NCBI GenBank assembly: GCA_013694495.1
Contig: JACDCH010000582.1
Span: forward strand, 1 to 10,025
Source: Acidimicrobiia bacterium
GTDB taxonomy: Bacteria; Actinomycetota; Acidimicrobiia; Acidimicrobiales; JACDCH01
Direction of reading: 5' to 3'
Length of the DNA: 10,025 nucleotides
Shown here: positions 1 through 6,814 of the stretch, piece by piece
How the letters are laid out: the number at the start of each line of letters is the position of its first letter
How positions within the stretch are numbered: position 1 is the stretch's first letter
Program-made: the position numbers and the translations under genes
Notes under the pieces: generated by a model
Told to the model about the DNA's origin: nothing
The model's input: the letters and a program-made list of their open reading frames with translations, nothing else
Databases searched by the model: none

Positions 1-305
1 GTGGTGGTGGGCGCCGTCGTGGCGGTCGTGGACGTGCTGTCGCCGGTGGCCACGTCGGCATCGTCGTCGCCGGCCAGGAGCAGGATGGCGACGACGAGCA
101 GGATCAGGGCGAGCAACCCGCCGATGATCCACGGCCGCCGGTCGGGCGGCGGCGGCGGTGCCGCTGGCACGACCGTCGGGGGGATGACCCCGCCAGGGGG
201 CACGACCGGCCCGGCCGGCACCACCGGCACGACTGGTTGTCCGGGGGCCCCCGGCGTCACCGGCGGGAGGTCGTATTGGGTGGGCTCGTGGCCGTCGCTC
301 ATCAT
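1..305 (-). CDS. Proline-rich single-pass membrane protein, 5' part only
   Basis: Partial gene, running off the left edge of the window. It starts at one of two adjacent ATG codons (305-303 or 302-300); an AGGAGG lies about 14 nt upstream, rather far. The product begins MSDGHEPTQYDLPPVTPG and continues as a Pro/Val/Gly-rich cytoplasmic stretch of about 50 residues. After PPPPPDRRPW comes one hydrophobic helix (IIGGLLALILLVVVAILLLA), then an acidic DDDAD and a Thr/Ser-rich segment that should be outside the membrane. This layout is common in actinobacterial envelope proteins with a short extracellular domain, but the C-terminal domain that would define the function is missing. It is chromosomal flank, outside the element, and is divergent from the tRNA gene. 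Membrane topology is well supported; function is unknown. Confidence 0.75.
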   Translation of the reverse strand, partial: MMSDGHEPTQYDLPPVTPGAPGQPVVPVVPAGPVVPPGGVIPPTVVPAAPPPPPDRRPWIIGGLLALILLVVAILLLAGDDDADVATGDSTSTTATTAPTT

Positions 306-364
306 CCGACCGTACCCATCCTCCTGTCTCCCGCGCGGAGGCCGACTACCGTCGTCCCTCCCCC

Positions 365-438
365 GGGGGCGTAGCTCAGTTGGCTAGAGCACCTGCTTTG
401 CAAGCAGGAAGTCGTGGGTTCGAGTCCCATCGCCTCCA
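365..438 (+). tRNA. tRNA-Ala (anticodon TGC), integration target
   Basis: A complete tRNA fold can be drawn. The acceptor stem is GGGGGCG (365-371) with CGCCTCC (431-437), including one G-T pair. The D arm is GCTC/GAGC (374-377, 387-390). The anticodon arm is CCTGC/GCAGG (392-396, 404-408) around the loop TTTGCAA, giving anticodon TGC at 399-401. The T arm is GTGGG/CCCAT (414-418, 426-430) around TTCGAGT. The discriminator base is A438, and CCA is not encoded. It reads GCN codons as alanine. The gene is the attachment site of the element: its 3' part from T394 onward is repeated at the right end of the window, so the 3' half now present came from the element and keeps the tRNA functional. Confidence 0.97.
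394..424. repeat. attL core direct repeat
   Basis: This 31-bp segment of the tRNA runs from the anticodon stem through most of the T loop and is identical to 9995-10025. It begins TGCTTTGCAAGCAGG. Identity fails just before it (C393 here, T9994 at the other end). The left edge of the repeat therefore falls in the 5' strand of the anticodon stem, which fits strand exchange in or beside the anticodon loop. Confidence 0.93.
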
Positions 439-509
439 CGACAAAAGATGCTGGTCAGCCGCTATTTCTGGACGGCTGGAGAGCTCAAGGCAGGTCGACT
501 AGGGCCCGC

Positions 510-553
510 GCGTGACCTTCGCGTGACCTACGACCGAACGTGACCCCGTGACA
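510..553. promoter_or_regulatory. Left integrase arm-site cluster (candidate)
   Basis: GCGTGACCTT at 510-519 is followed 11 bp later by GCGTGACCTA at 521-530. Looser copies are ACGTGACC at 538-545 and CCGTGACA at 546-553. The same decamer pair with the same 11-bp step occurs near the other end of the element at 9870-9890. Paired decamers about one helical turn apart, inside both ends of an integrated element, are typical of arm-type binding sites for the N-terminal domain of tyrosine integrases. No binding data exist here, so the assignment is by position and symmetry. Confidence 0.6.
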
Positions 554-683
554 GCGACCGATGCGAGCCGGTACGGAGCGGCACTCGGCGCCCCCGCCGA
601 CCGACCGCTCGACCCGCCAGATGGTCGGACGCGGGCGATGCTTGCGCGCGCCGCGCGCGTTGCCGGTACTCTCTCGACATCCC

Positions 684-739
684 CCCAGCTTCTTCGGCGG
701 CTGGGTGCGAGACCCGCTTCGGCGGGTCTCTGCGTTTTT
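684..739 (+). terminator. Rho-independent terminator with preceding hairpin
   Basis: GAGACCCGC (709-717) pairs perfectly with GCGGGTCTC (722-730) around a TTCG tetraloop closed by C-G, a very stable hairpin. TGCG and a run of five T (735-739) follow. A second hairpin, CCCAGC (684-689) with GCTGGG (700-705), stands directly upstream after a run of six C. The T run is on the plus strand, so it ends transcription coming from the tRNA side. No convincing gene lies between the tRNA and this site, so it either stops tRNA read-through into the element or ends a short untranslated RNA. Confidence 0.8.
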
Positions 740-747
740 CGGCCGAG

Positions 748-1304
748 TCAGTTCCAGCGTGGTGGCTTGTGGAACGTGCCGCGCTGGTCCGTCAGCTGAG
801 CCGCGAACTGCGATGTCGCCAGCGCGTTCGGCCTCAGCTGCTTAAAGAACGTCGAGTGCAACGCTCTCGACCTGCGGTTGGCCGGATGCGGGTTGACGAT
901 GCCGACCTTGATGCCTAGCTCGACCTCGGCCACCCGGATCGGTTCGGCCAGGTCCGAGTCGTTGGAGATCACGACCGCAGCGTCGCAGTCGTGGCGGAAC
1001 GCATCGAGCAGCAGGTACGTCGCGAGGTTGACGTCCGAGCCCTTCTCCTCCGTCTTGAGCACCGCGACGGTTAGTGGCCCGTTTGCCAGAGGATGAGCGA
1101 GGGGCATGCGCACGGTCGAGGTCAGGTAGTGGCCGAGGTGGACGGACACGTTCGGAAGCGTTCCCAGCGCCCGGAGGTACAGCTGCTGTCGCTGCGGCTG
1201 TTGCGGGTCGCTCGGCCGGGCCGAGACCAGCGCGGTGAAGTACCTGATCCGGTGGATGTGGTCGCGAGGAAGCAACCGGTGTCGATGTAGACGTTCGTCG
1301 ACAT
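748..1304 (-). pseudogene. NYN-domain (PIN-like) nuclease gene, internally deleted and frameshifted
   Basis: NYN-domain proteins (LabA/DUF88-like) have a PIN-like fold and are thought to be metal-dependent RNA nucleases. Minus-strand codons from ATG 1304 read MSTNVYIDTG, the usual N-terminal beta strand ending in the first acidic residue. The rest of the domain then continues in a different frame from about 1275 (LPRDHIHRIRYFTALVSAR). The remainder is well preserved. It includes EEKGSDVNLATYLLLDA and VVISNDSDLAEPIR, which carry the other acidic residues expected in the active site, and ends with a basic tail, RGTFHKPPRWN. Family members normally have about 25 residues between the YID motif and the LLPRD motif (GFNLYY and the next helix). 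Those are missing here and the frame is broken. A TTG at 1275 could start the shorter 175-residue product, but it would lack the first catalytic Asp. It lies 78 bp downstream of the integrase on the same strand, so it may be the last gene of that operon. Confidence 0.8.
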
Positions 1305-1382
1305 GGCCCGGGGACGGTAGCCAATGGGGCCTTCACCGTTGCTGAGGTGGTATCCGGTCAATCCGGCTCGAGGGGGCGACGC

Positions 1383-2543
1383 CTATCGATCGGCGATGCG
1401 GAGCACGCTGGCGGAGGGAGCGGCCCGGCCGGCGGCGAGTTGGGCGTCGATCGCGTCAGCGATGGCGGCGTCTCGCTGGGCGGTCGCGTGCTGGTAGAGC
1501 AACGCGGCACGGGGGCTGGCGTGCCCGAGACGGTGCATCAGCTCCTTGGTGCCGGCGCCCGTCGACGCCGCCAGCGTTCCAGCGACGTGGCGCAGGTCGT
1601 GCAGTCGGACGTCCGGCAGTCCGAGCTCCGCCTTGGTCCGGGTCCACTCCCGTTGCCAGACGCAGATCCGCAGCGGTCCGCCCTTGGTGCCCGGGAAGAG
1701 GATTCCGTCGGGACCGGAACCGGCCCAGCGCTCGAGGTGGGCTTCGAGCTCGGGTACGAGGCTCGCCGGGATGACGACCCGCCGTCGGCCGGCGTCGGTC
1801 TTGGGAGCCGTGATGAGGTGGCCGCCGCCCTTGGCCTCTTGGCGTTGGACGCGCACGTTGATGGTGCGGTGGAGGAGGTCGATGTCGCGTCGTGTCAGGG
1901 CGAGCAGTTCGCCTCGACGGAGTCCGACGAACGCGGCGAGGAGCACGAGGGCGCGGAGGTCCACTCGGATGGCGTCGGCGAGAGCGTCGACCTCGGCCAG
2001 CGTCGGGATGGACCGTTCCTCGTTCGGCTCGACGCCGGCGCCCTTGATCGAGCACGGGTTGACGGCGAGCAGCCCGTCCTCGACGGCGGTGTTGAGCATC
2101 GTGCGTAGCAGCCGGTAGCACTTGGCCGCGGTCGACGGACCAGGGCCGGTGGCGAGCAGCCGGCTGTGCCAGGAACGGACGCGCGATGTCGACAGCCTGG
2201 ACAGGGCCGTGTCGCCGAGGGCCGGGAGGATGTGCAGCCGGAGGAAGCTGTCGTACAGCTCGCGTGTCTTCGGACGGAGCACCTCACCGCGACTGGTCAG
2301 CCGGGTGTCGAGCCACTCGGGCGCGTACTCGGCGAGCGTCGTGCGGCCGCGGCTCGGTGCGACCCACGCGCCCTTGTCCTGGCTCGTGAGCGCCTTGGCG
2401 AACGCGAGCTCTGCTTCGGCCTTCGTGGTGAAGGTGCCGATGCTCACGCGAGCGCCGGTCACGGGGTCGGCGATGCGGACGCGCCAGCGGCCGCTGGGCA
2501 TCTGGTCGATCCCGCCGAGTTGCCGCTTGCGGGCGCGACTCAT
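1383..2543 (-). CDS. int: Tyrosine recombinase (integrase)
   Basis: Complete, 386 residues, usual length. Residues about 8-55 (GGIDQMPSGRWRVRI through KAEAELAFA) look like the AP2-like arm-binding domain. Residues about 65-165 form the SAM-like core-binding domain. The catalytic domain follows with Arg209 (GLRRGELLAL), Lys248 (APKTDAGRR), His315 and Arg318 (HDLRH), His341 (HRLGH) and the nucleophile Tyr350 (LLYQH), so all six catalytic positions are present. ATG 2543 is preceded by GAGGAGG (2554-2548) at close spacing, which fixes the start. The enzyme would join attP to the tRNA-Ala gene and, with an excision factor, reverse this. It lies 69 bp downstream of the XRE regulator on the same strand, so the two probably share a transcript. 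Its gene end is about 0.95 kb from attL. Confidence 0.96.
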   Translation of the reverse strand: MSRARKRQLGGIDQMPSGRWRVRIADPVTGARVSIGTFTTKAEAELAFAKALTSQDKGAWVAPSRGRTTLAEYAPEWLDTRLTSRGEVLRPKTRELYDSFLRLHILPALGDTALSRLSTSRVRSWHSRLLATGPGPSTAAKCYRLLRTMLNTAVEDGLLAVNPCSIKGAGVEPNEERSIPTLAEVDALADAIRVDLRALVLLAAFVGLRRGELLALTRRDIDLLHRTINVRVQRQEAKGGGHLITAPKTDAGRRRVVIPASLVPELEAHLERWAGSGPDGILFPGTKGGPLRICVWQREWTRTKAELGLPDVRLHDLRHVAGTLAASTGAGTKELMHRLGHASPRAALLYQHATAQRDAAIADAIDAQLAAGRAAPSASVLRIADR

Positions 2544-2612
2544 GAGGCCTCCTCGTTCGTCGGGATGGAGTGGTACTGGACGGCATCTCGCGACACGAGA
2601 CCCTCCTTGTTG

Positions 2613-3242
2613 CTACTGCGGTTCGGTTTCGGGGTCACCGAGCTGGTCGAGCGCGGTGGCGAGGCGTTCGAGAACGCGGCGGGCGGCGTCGAGGTCGCCG
2701 AACTGTTGTTGGATGAGGAGCCGGGCGCGGAGTGCGGCGGGTCCGGCGAGCCGCGGGTGAACATCTTCCTGGATACGCCGACTGTTGGCGACCGTCCCGT
2801 CGGGGGCGATGGTTATCGTGTGGCCCGGCGCAGGCCACGACTTCAGGTACTGCTCCCATTCGGCGAGCGATTCGTCGGTACCGATGATGTGGTCGAACAG
2901 CTCGATGGGTTCGAGCCCGTGCTCGCCGGTGTCCGGTGTCCGGACGGCGTGGTTCTCCCACGCCGACGGCGGGGTGAGGAAGAACCCGACCGGCAGTTCG
3001 AACCCTCGAGCGAATGCGACGAGTTCGTCGGCGGTGATCTCCCGGATGCGGCCCCCGTCGACGGAGCGTTCCATCGCGGACCACGACGCCGGCGACAACC
3101 GCGTCCCGAGGTAGGGCTCGAGGGCTTCGGCGGCCTGGGTCTGGGTCCAGCCCCGCAGGAGCCGGGCTTTGGAGAGGTTGAACGCGACGATCTGGTTGGG
3201 GGTCCAGGTCGGGCGTTGCGCTGGGCGACTACGGCGTGCCAC
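2613..3242 (-). CDS. XRE-type HTH transcriptional regulator of the element
   Basis: 209 residues from a GTG at 3242. An N-terminal helix-turn-helix spans about residues 17-62 (LSKARLLRGWTQTQAAEAL, then LSPASWSAMERS). It is followed by ITADELVAFARGFELPVGFFLTPP, the segment seen in actinobacterial XRE regulators of plasmids and integrated elements. The C-terminal 100 residues are charged and helical (IQEDVHPRLAGPAALRARL, RRVLERLATALDQL) and may mediate self-association; I do not recognise a peptidase or ligand domain there. It is divergent from the HTH/relaxase genes and directly upstream of the integrase. It most likely represses one or both promoters of the divergent region and so keeps the element quiescent (inference). 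The Shine-Dalgarno sequence is weak, with only a GAGAG shortly before the GTG. Confidence 0.85.
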   Translation of the reverse strand: MARRSRPAQRPTWTPNQIVAFNLSKARLLRGWTQTQAAEALEPYLGTRLSPASWSAMERSVDGGRIREITADELVAFARGFELPVGFFLTPPSAWENHAVRTPDTGEHGLEPIELFDHIIGTDESLAEWEQYLKSWPAPGHTITIAPDGTVANSRRIQEDVHPRLAGPAALRARLLIQQQFGDLDAARRVLERLATALDQLGDPETEPQ

Positions 3243-3367
3243 AGAGTGCTCTCAACAGCTACACAGTGCTATCGACATAGGGGTTGCATCATAGCAGGTG
3301 TTGTCGTACTCTGTCACCCCCCTGATCGTTCGACGTTCGTGTTGAGCCAGGGTTGTGGAGGTGTCGG
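3241..3367. promoter_or_regulatory. Divergent control region with promoter and operator-like repeats
   Basis: A plus-strand promoter can be drawn: TTGCAT (3284-3289), 17-bp spacer, TACTCT (3307-3312). It would start transcripts near 3320, ahead of the HTH and relaxase genes. Candidate operators are ACAGAGTGCT (3241-3250) and ACACAGTGCT (3261-3270), exactly 20 bp apart. An inverted copy, ACTCTGT (3308-3314), overlaps the -10 element and is the exact reverse complement of ACAGAGT at 3241-3247. A regulator bound at the inverted copy would block the plus-strand promoter, and binding at the two direct copies would cover the start of its own gene. The region is noticeably richer in A/T than the genes on either side. 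Confidence 0.55.
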
Positions 3368-3694
3368 GTGCCGGAGCGCAAGGACTTCCTCACGGTGGAA
3401 GAGGTGATGGCCCATCTGCGCGTGGGTCGCACGTTCGTGTACGAACAGGCTCGCCTCTACTTGCGCACGGGCGGGGCGCAGGGTTTGCCGTGCCGCAAGT
3501 TCGGTCGGCTGCTCCGGTTCCCGACCGCGCAGCTCGAGGCGATGGCCGGCGCCCCGCTGGTGGAGCCGGACCCGGTCGTGGTCGAGCTCGATGCGGTCCG
3601 CCGCGCCAAGGACACCGCGCCGCCCCCGTCCGCGCCTCCGGTCACGCCGCGTCGCGCGACCGGCACCGAGCAGTCGTCCCTGTTCCCGGACTGA
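3368..3694 (+). CDS. Excisionase-family HTH DNA-binding protein
   Basis: 108 residues from GTG 3368, chosen because GGAGG (3357-3361) lies 6 nt before it; a TTG at 3353 would sit on top of that ribosome site. Residues about 7-58 (FLTVEEVMAHLRVGRTFVYE through FGRLLRFPTAQLEAMAG) form a MerR/excisionase-like winged helix (helix-turn-helix 17 family). It is followed by a Pro/Thr/Arg-rich, probably disordered tail ending EQSSLFPD. It is the first plus-strand gene, behind the promoter at 3284-3312 and before the relaxase. It is likely the recombination directionality factor (Xis) that turns the integrase to excision. A role as an oriT-binding accessory protein for the relaxase is the main alternative. 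A decayed partial copy of its 3' portion occurs at about 9068-9120. Confidence 0.82.
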   Translation: MPERKDFLTVEEVMAHLRVGRTFVYEQARLYLRTGGAQGLPCRKFGRLLRFPTAQLEAMAGAPLVEPDPVVVELDAVRRAKDTAPPPSAPPVTPRRATGTEQSSLFPD

Positions 3695-3810
3695 CTCACG
3701 TTCGTGCCCGCCTCCCGCTCGGCAACCACACGACCCCAGGACGATGACACGCTTGCACCTGTCGTGCGGTGTCGCCTCGTCCGTCCCGGCGGGGACGGGG
3801 GACGGTCCCG
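3695..3810. other. Relaxase leader and candidate oriT, with hairpins
   Basis: This 116-bp gap before the relaxase contains an interrupted inverted repeat, GACAC (3746-3750) and GCAC (3755-3758) facing GTGC (3764-3767) and GTGTC (3769-3773). A strong hairpin follows, CCGTCCC (3781-3787) with GGGACGG (3792-3798). The heptamer GGGACGG is repeated at once at 3799-3805, overlapping the ribosome site GGGGGA. In MobF plasmids the transfer origin commonly lies beside the relaxase gene and contains inverted repeats next to nic, so this is the best oriT candidate visible. I recognise no known nic sequence. Confidence 0.35.
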
Positions 3811-6800
3811 GTGTTGAGCCTGGGAAAGCTCGCTCCCGGCGGGCACGAGTACTACGTCGAGGTGGTTGCCAAAGGCGCCGAGGAGTACTACGTCGGCGCC
3901 CGAGAAGCTCCGGGCACGTGGATCGGCGCGGCCTCGGGACGGCTCGGTCTGGAGGGCGAGGTCGACGCCGAGGTCTTGGAGCGGATCCTGCGACACACCG
4001 ACCCGTCGGGCGTGTACCGGCTGACCGCGGCGCACTCGGTGCCGACGGTGGCGGCGTACGACGCCACGTTCTGCGCACCCAAGTCGGTGAGCCTCCTGTT
4101 CGCGCTCGGCCGCCCGGAGGTGTCCAACGAAGTCCGCAACGCGCAGGACGCCTCGGTGGTGGCGGGGCTCGAGGTGCTGGAGCGGGTGGCGTGTCGGGGC
4201 CGTCGCGGCAAGGGCGGCGCGACGCTGGTCGACGGTGACGGGTTCGTGGCGGCGTCGTTCCGGCATCGCACGTCCCGGGCGGCCGATCCGCACCTGCACA
4301 CCCACGTCCTGATCGCCAACCTGGTCCACGCCCCGGTTGACGGCCGGTGGACCGCGCTCGATGGCCGCCCGGTGTTCACGTGGCTCCAGACGGCGGGGTT
4401 CCTGTACGACGCCCAGCTGCGTTGGGAGCTGACACGGCGTCTCGGTGTCGAGTGGGGCGCGGTCGGCAAGACCGGTACGGCGGAGATCGATGGGGTGTCG
4501 TCGAAGGTGGTGCGGGCGTTCTCAATCCGCCGCCGGGAGATCGAGGCCCACATGAACGACCGGGTCGGCGCGAACCCGCAGATCGCCACGTACGCGACCC
4601 GCCGGGCGAAGGATCCCGATCTCGACCCGGCCAGCCTTCTCCCAGAGTGGCGGGAACGCGCTGAGCGTCACGGGTTCGACGACGGGACGCTCGCCGGCCT
4701 GATCGACCGGTCACCGACCGTCGAGCCGCCGGTACCGGGATCGATCGAAGCCGAGCTGATGTACGGGTCGCTGGCGGGGCCGGTCGGATTGACGGAGCGG
4801 GCGAGCACGTTCGGCGACCGGGACGTGATCAAGGCCATCTGCGCAGCCCTCCCGGCCGGCGCGCCGGTCGAGCGGGTCCTCGCCCTGGCCGAGGGGTTCC
4901 TCCGCTCGGGTCATGTGGTTGCGCTCGTTGGCGGTGACCGAGGGGACGTGATCCGCCGGACCGACGGGACGACCGTGGCCGCACACAGCGACGGGTCCCG
5001 GTGGACGACCCCGGACATGCTCGACGTCGAACGCCGGCTCCTCGCCACCGCCGAGCGGGTGCGGGGGACCGGCGCCGGACTCGCCACGGCCACGGCCCTG
5101 GACACCGCGGTGGCGGGCCGGACCTTGAGCGACGAGCAGGAGGCGATGGTGAGGCGGGTGTGCTCGTCGGGTGACGGGGTCGACGTCGTCGTCGGCATCG
5201 CCGGGTCGGGCAAGACCTACGCCCTGGGCGCCGCCCGCGACGCCTGGCACCGCTCGGGGTTCACGGTCGTCGGGTGCTCCCTCGCGGCCCGGGCCGCGAA
5301 GCAGCTCCAGGACGACGCCGGGATCCCGTCGATCACCCTCACCCGCGTCCTGGGCGACATCGAACGGCACCGGCTGACAGTCGGCGACACGGCCGTGATC
5401 GTGGTCGACGAAGCAGGAATGGTCGGCACCCGCGCCCTCGCCCGGCTCGTCGAGCACGCCACCGCAGCAGGGGCGAAGGTCCTGCTCGTCGGCGATCCCG
5501 GCCAGCTGCCCGAGATCGACGCCGGCGGCGCCTTCCGCGGCCTCCGGGCCCGGCTCGGCGCCGCCGAGCTCACCGAGAACCGCCGCCAGACCGAACCGTG
5601 GGAACCCGCCGTCCTCGCCCAGCTCCGCTCGGGCAACACCGACCAAGCGATCGACGCCTACCTCGACCACGAACGCGTCCACGTCGCCGCCACCCAAGAA
5701 GCCGTCCGGGACGACCTCGTGAACGCGTGGTCGAGCGGCTACTTCGACGACGAGGACGTCCTCATGGTCGCCGCCCGACTCGCCGACGTCGATGACCTCA
5801 ACCGTCGCGCCCGCAACGCCCTGCGAACGACCGGCTGCCTGGGCCCGGACGAGATCGTCCTCGGTGGCCGTCCCTACGCGACGGGCGACGAGGTCCTCGC
5901 TCTCCGCAACGACTACGCCGCCGGGGTCCTGAACGGCACCAGAGCCGAGCTCGAACAGATCGACGGGACCCGTCAGCAGCTGGCCCTGCGCACTGCCAGC
6001 GGCGAGACCCTGTCGGTCCCGTTCGCCTACGCGGAGGCCGGCCACCTCACCCACGGGTACGCGACCACGATCCACAAGGCCCAAGGCGCAACCGTTGACC
6101 GCTGCCTCGTCCTCGTCGACGACACGATGAGCCGGGAACACGCCTACACCGCCCTGTCCCGCGGCCGGCAGCGCAACGACCTGTTCGTCGTCGCCGAAGA
6201 CCGCCGGGCCGAAGAACGCCACGCCGCCGAGGTCGTTCACGACCCGCTCGACGACCTCCGACGCACCGTCGGCCGCACCGGCGGCAAACGGATGGCGGTC
6301 GACGAGACCACCGAGGCGCCGACCGACACGCTCGAGCGGCTCCGCCGCGACCGCGACGAGATCCGAACCCGGCTCGGCGACAGGCCACCCGACCCATCCC
6401 GGTCGCACCGTCAACTCACCGAAGCCCACACCCGCGCGCGCCACGACCGTGACGGCGCGCAGTGGCGACTCGACACCGCCCGCACAGCCCTCCACGACCT
6501 CGGCCCGATCGGCCGGCGAACCCACCGAACCGAACGCCGCGAACTCGAGAAGCGGATCGTCGGATTCGAAGCCGACATCGCCCGTCACGACCAGAAGCTC
6601 GCCGCCCTCGACACCCAACTCACCGAACTCGCCCCCGACATGAAAGCCCGGAGCGCGTGGGAGCGCGAGCACCGCCTCTCGCTCGACCGGCTCGACACGC
6701 TCGACCGCCAAATCACCCTCGCCGAACGCATCGAACGCAACGCCGCCCGAGCCCTCGAGCGAAGCCTCGAACGCGACCGCGGGATGGAGCTCGGCCGGGG

Positions 6801-6813
6801 GATAGAGCTGTAG
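3811..6813 (+). CDS. MobF conjugative relaxase-helicase (TrwC/TraA-like)
   Basis: 1000 residues from GTG 3811, chosen because homologues begin with the strand LSLGKLAPG and GGGGGA lies at 3797-3802; an upstream in-frame ATG at 3769 would add 14 residues. Residues 1-300 are the TrwC relaxase domain. It has paired catalytic tyrosines Tyr14/15 and Tyr26/27 (HEYYVEVVAKGAEEYYVG) and the three-histidine metal site His161/163/165 (DPHLHTHVLIANL). Residues about 435-800 are a RecD/TraI-like superfamily 1 helicase. It shows Walker A GIAGSGKT (462-469), Walker B VVDEAG with Asp533-Glu534, motif III VGDPGQLPEIDAGGAF, motif V TTIHKAQGATVD and motif VI YTALSRGR. From about 825 the protein is highly charged and probably a coiled coil, ending GMELGRGIEL. 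It would nick oriT, stay covalently bound to the 5' end and unwind the strand for transfer. No coupling protein accompanies it. A truncated insertion sequence abuts its stop codon, but the C-terminus looks like a natural end. Confidence 0.95.
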   Translation: MLSLGKLAPGGHEYYVEVVAKGAEEYYVGAREAPGTWIGAASGRLGLEGEVDAEVLERILRHTDPSGVYRLTAAHSVPTVAAYDATFCAPKSVSLLFALGRPEVSNEVRNAQDASVVAGLEVLERVACRGRRGKGGATLVDGDGFVAASFRHRTSRAADPHLHTHVLIANLVHAPVDGRWTALDGRPVFTWLQTAGFLYDAQLRWELTRRLGVEWGAVGKTGTAEIDGVSSKVVRAFSIRRREIEAHMNDRVGANPQIATYATRRAKDPDLDPASLLPEWRERAERHGFDDGTLAGLIDRSPTVEPPVPGSIEAELMYGSLAGPVGLTERASTFGDRDVIKAICAALPAGAPVERVLALAEGFLRSGHVVALVGGDRGDVIRRTDGTTVAAHSDGSRWTTPDMLDVERRLLATAERVRGTGAGLATATALDTAVAGRTLSDEQEAMVRRVCSSGDGVDVVVGIAGSGKTYALGAARDAWHRSGFTVVGCSLAARAAKQLQDDAGIPSITLTRVLGDIERHRLTVGDTAVIVVDEAGMVGTRALARLVEHATAAGAKVLLVGDPGQLPEIDAGGAFRGLRARLGAAELTENRRQTEPWEPAVLAQLRSGNTDQAIDAYLDHERVHVAATQEAVRDDLVNAWSSGYFDDEDVLMVAARLADVDDLNRRARNALRTTGCLGPDEIVLGGRPYATGDEVLALRNDYAAGVLNGTRAELEQIDGTRQQLALRTASGETLSVPFAYAEAGHLTHGYATTIHKAQGATVDRCLVLVDDTMSREHAYTALSRGRQRNDLFVVAEDRRAEERHAAEVVHDPLDDLRRTVGRTGGKRMAVDETTEAPTDTLERLRRDRDEIRTRLGDRPPDPSRSHRQLTEAHTRARHDRDGAQWRLDTARTALHDLGPIGRRTHRTERRELEKRIVGFEADIARHDQKLAALDTQLTELAPDMKARSAWEREHRLSLDRLDTLDRQITLAERIERNAARALERSLERDRGMELGRGIEL

Positions 6814-6814
6814 G

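Larger units (their letters stand above)
439..747. other. Gene-free left-end region
   Basis: Apart from the GTGACC boxes and the terminator hairpins, I see no gene here. An open frame at 548-799 on the plus strand runs straight through the terminator and has no recognisable domain, so I do not count it. A GC-rich alternating stretch (CGCGCG/GCGCGC) lies near 644-660, followed by a possible -10 hexamer TACTCT at 667-672 with TTGCGC at 642-647. The 19-bp spacer makes this a weak promoter candidate for a short RNA ending at the terminator. Confidence 0.4.

Noticed and set aside
1..387. A plus-strand open frame of 128 codons at the left edge
   Set aside because: Low-complexity Gly/Thr/Pro translation that runs into the tRNA; the minus strand gives a sensible membrane protein.
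548..799. Two overlapping plus-strand open frames (548-799, 561-845)
   Set aside because: They pass through a strong terminator and into the end of the NYN gene, and show no domain or good ribosome site.
2540..2764. A 74-codon minus-strand frame whose TGA overlaps the integrase ATG
   Set aside because: Most of it lies over the end of the XRE gene in another frame. The ATGA overlap is tempting for translational coupling, but the Ser/Pro/Asn-rich product is not recognisable.
1347..3407. Long plus-strand open frames (1347-2108, 2166-3407) opposite the integrase and regulator
   Set aside because: Antisense shadows; the minus strand carries the full catalytic set of a tyrosine recombinase and a clear XRE domain.
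4711..6711. A 666-codon open frame on the minus strand opposite the relaxase
   Set aside because: It mirrors the relaxase codons and is an artefact of high third-position GC. Its translation is Gly/Val/Arg-rich with no domain, while the plus strand has every MobF and helicase motif.
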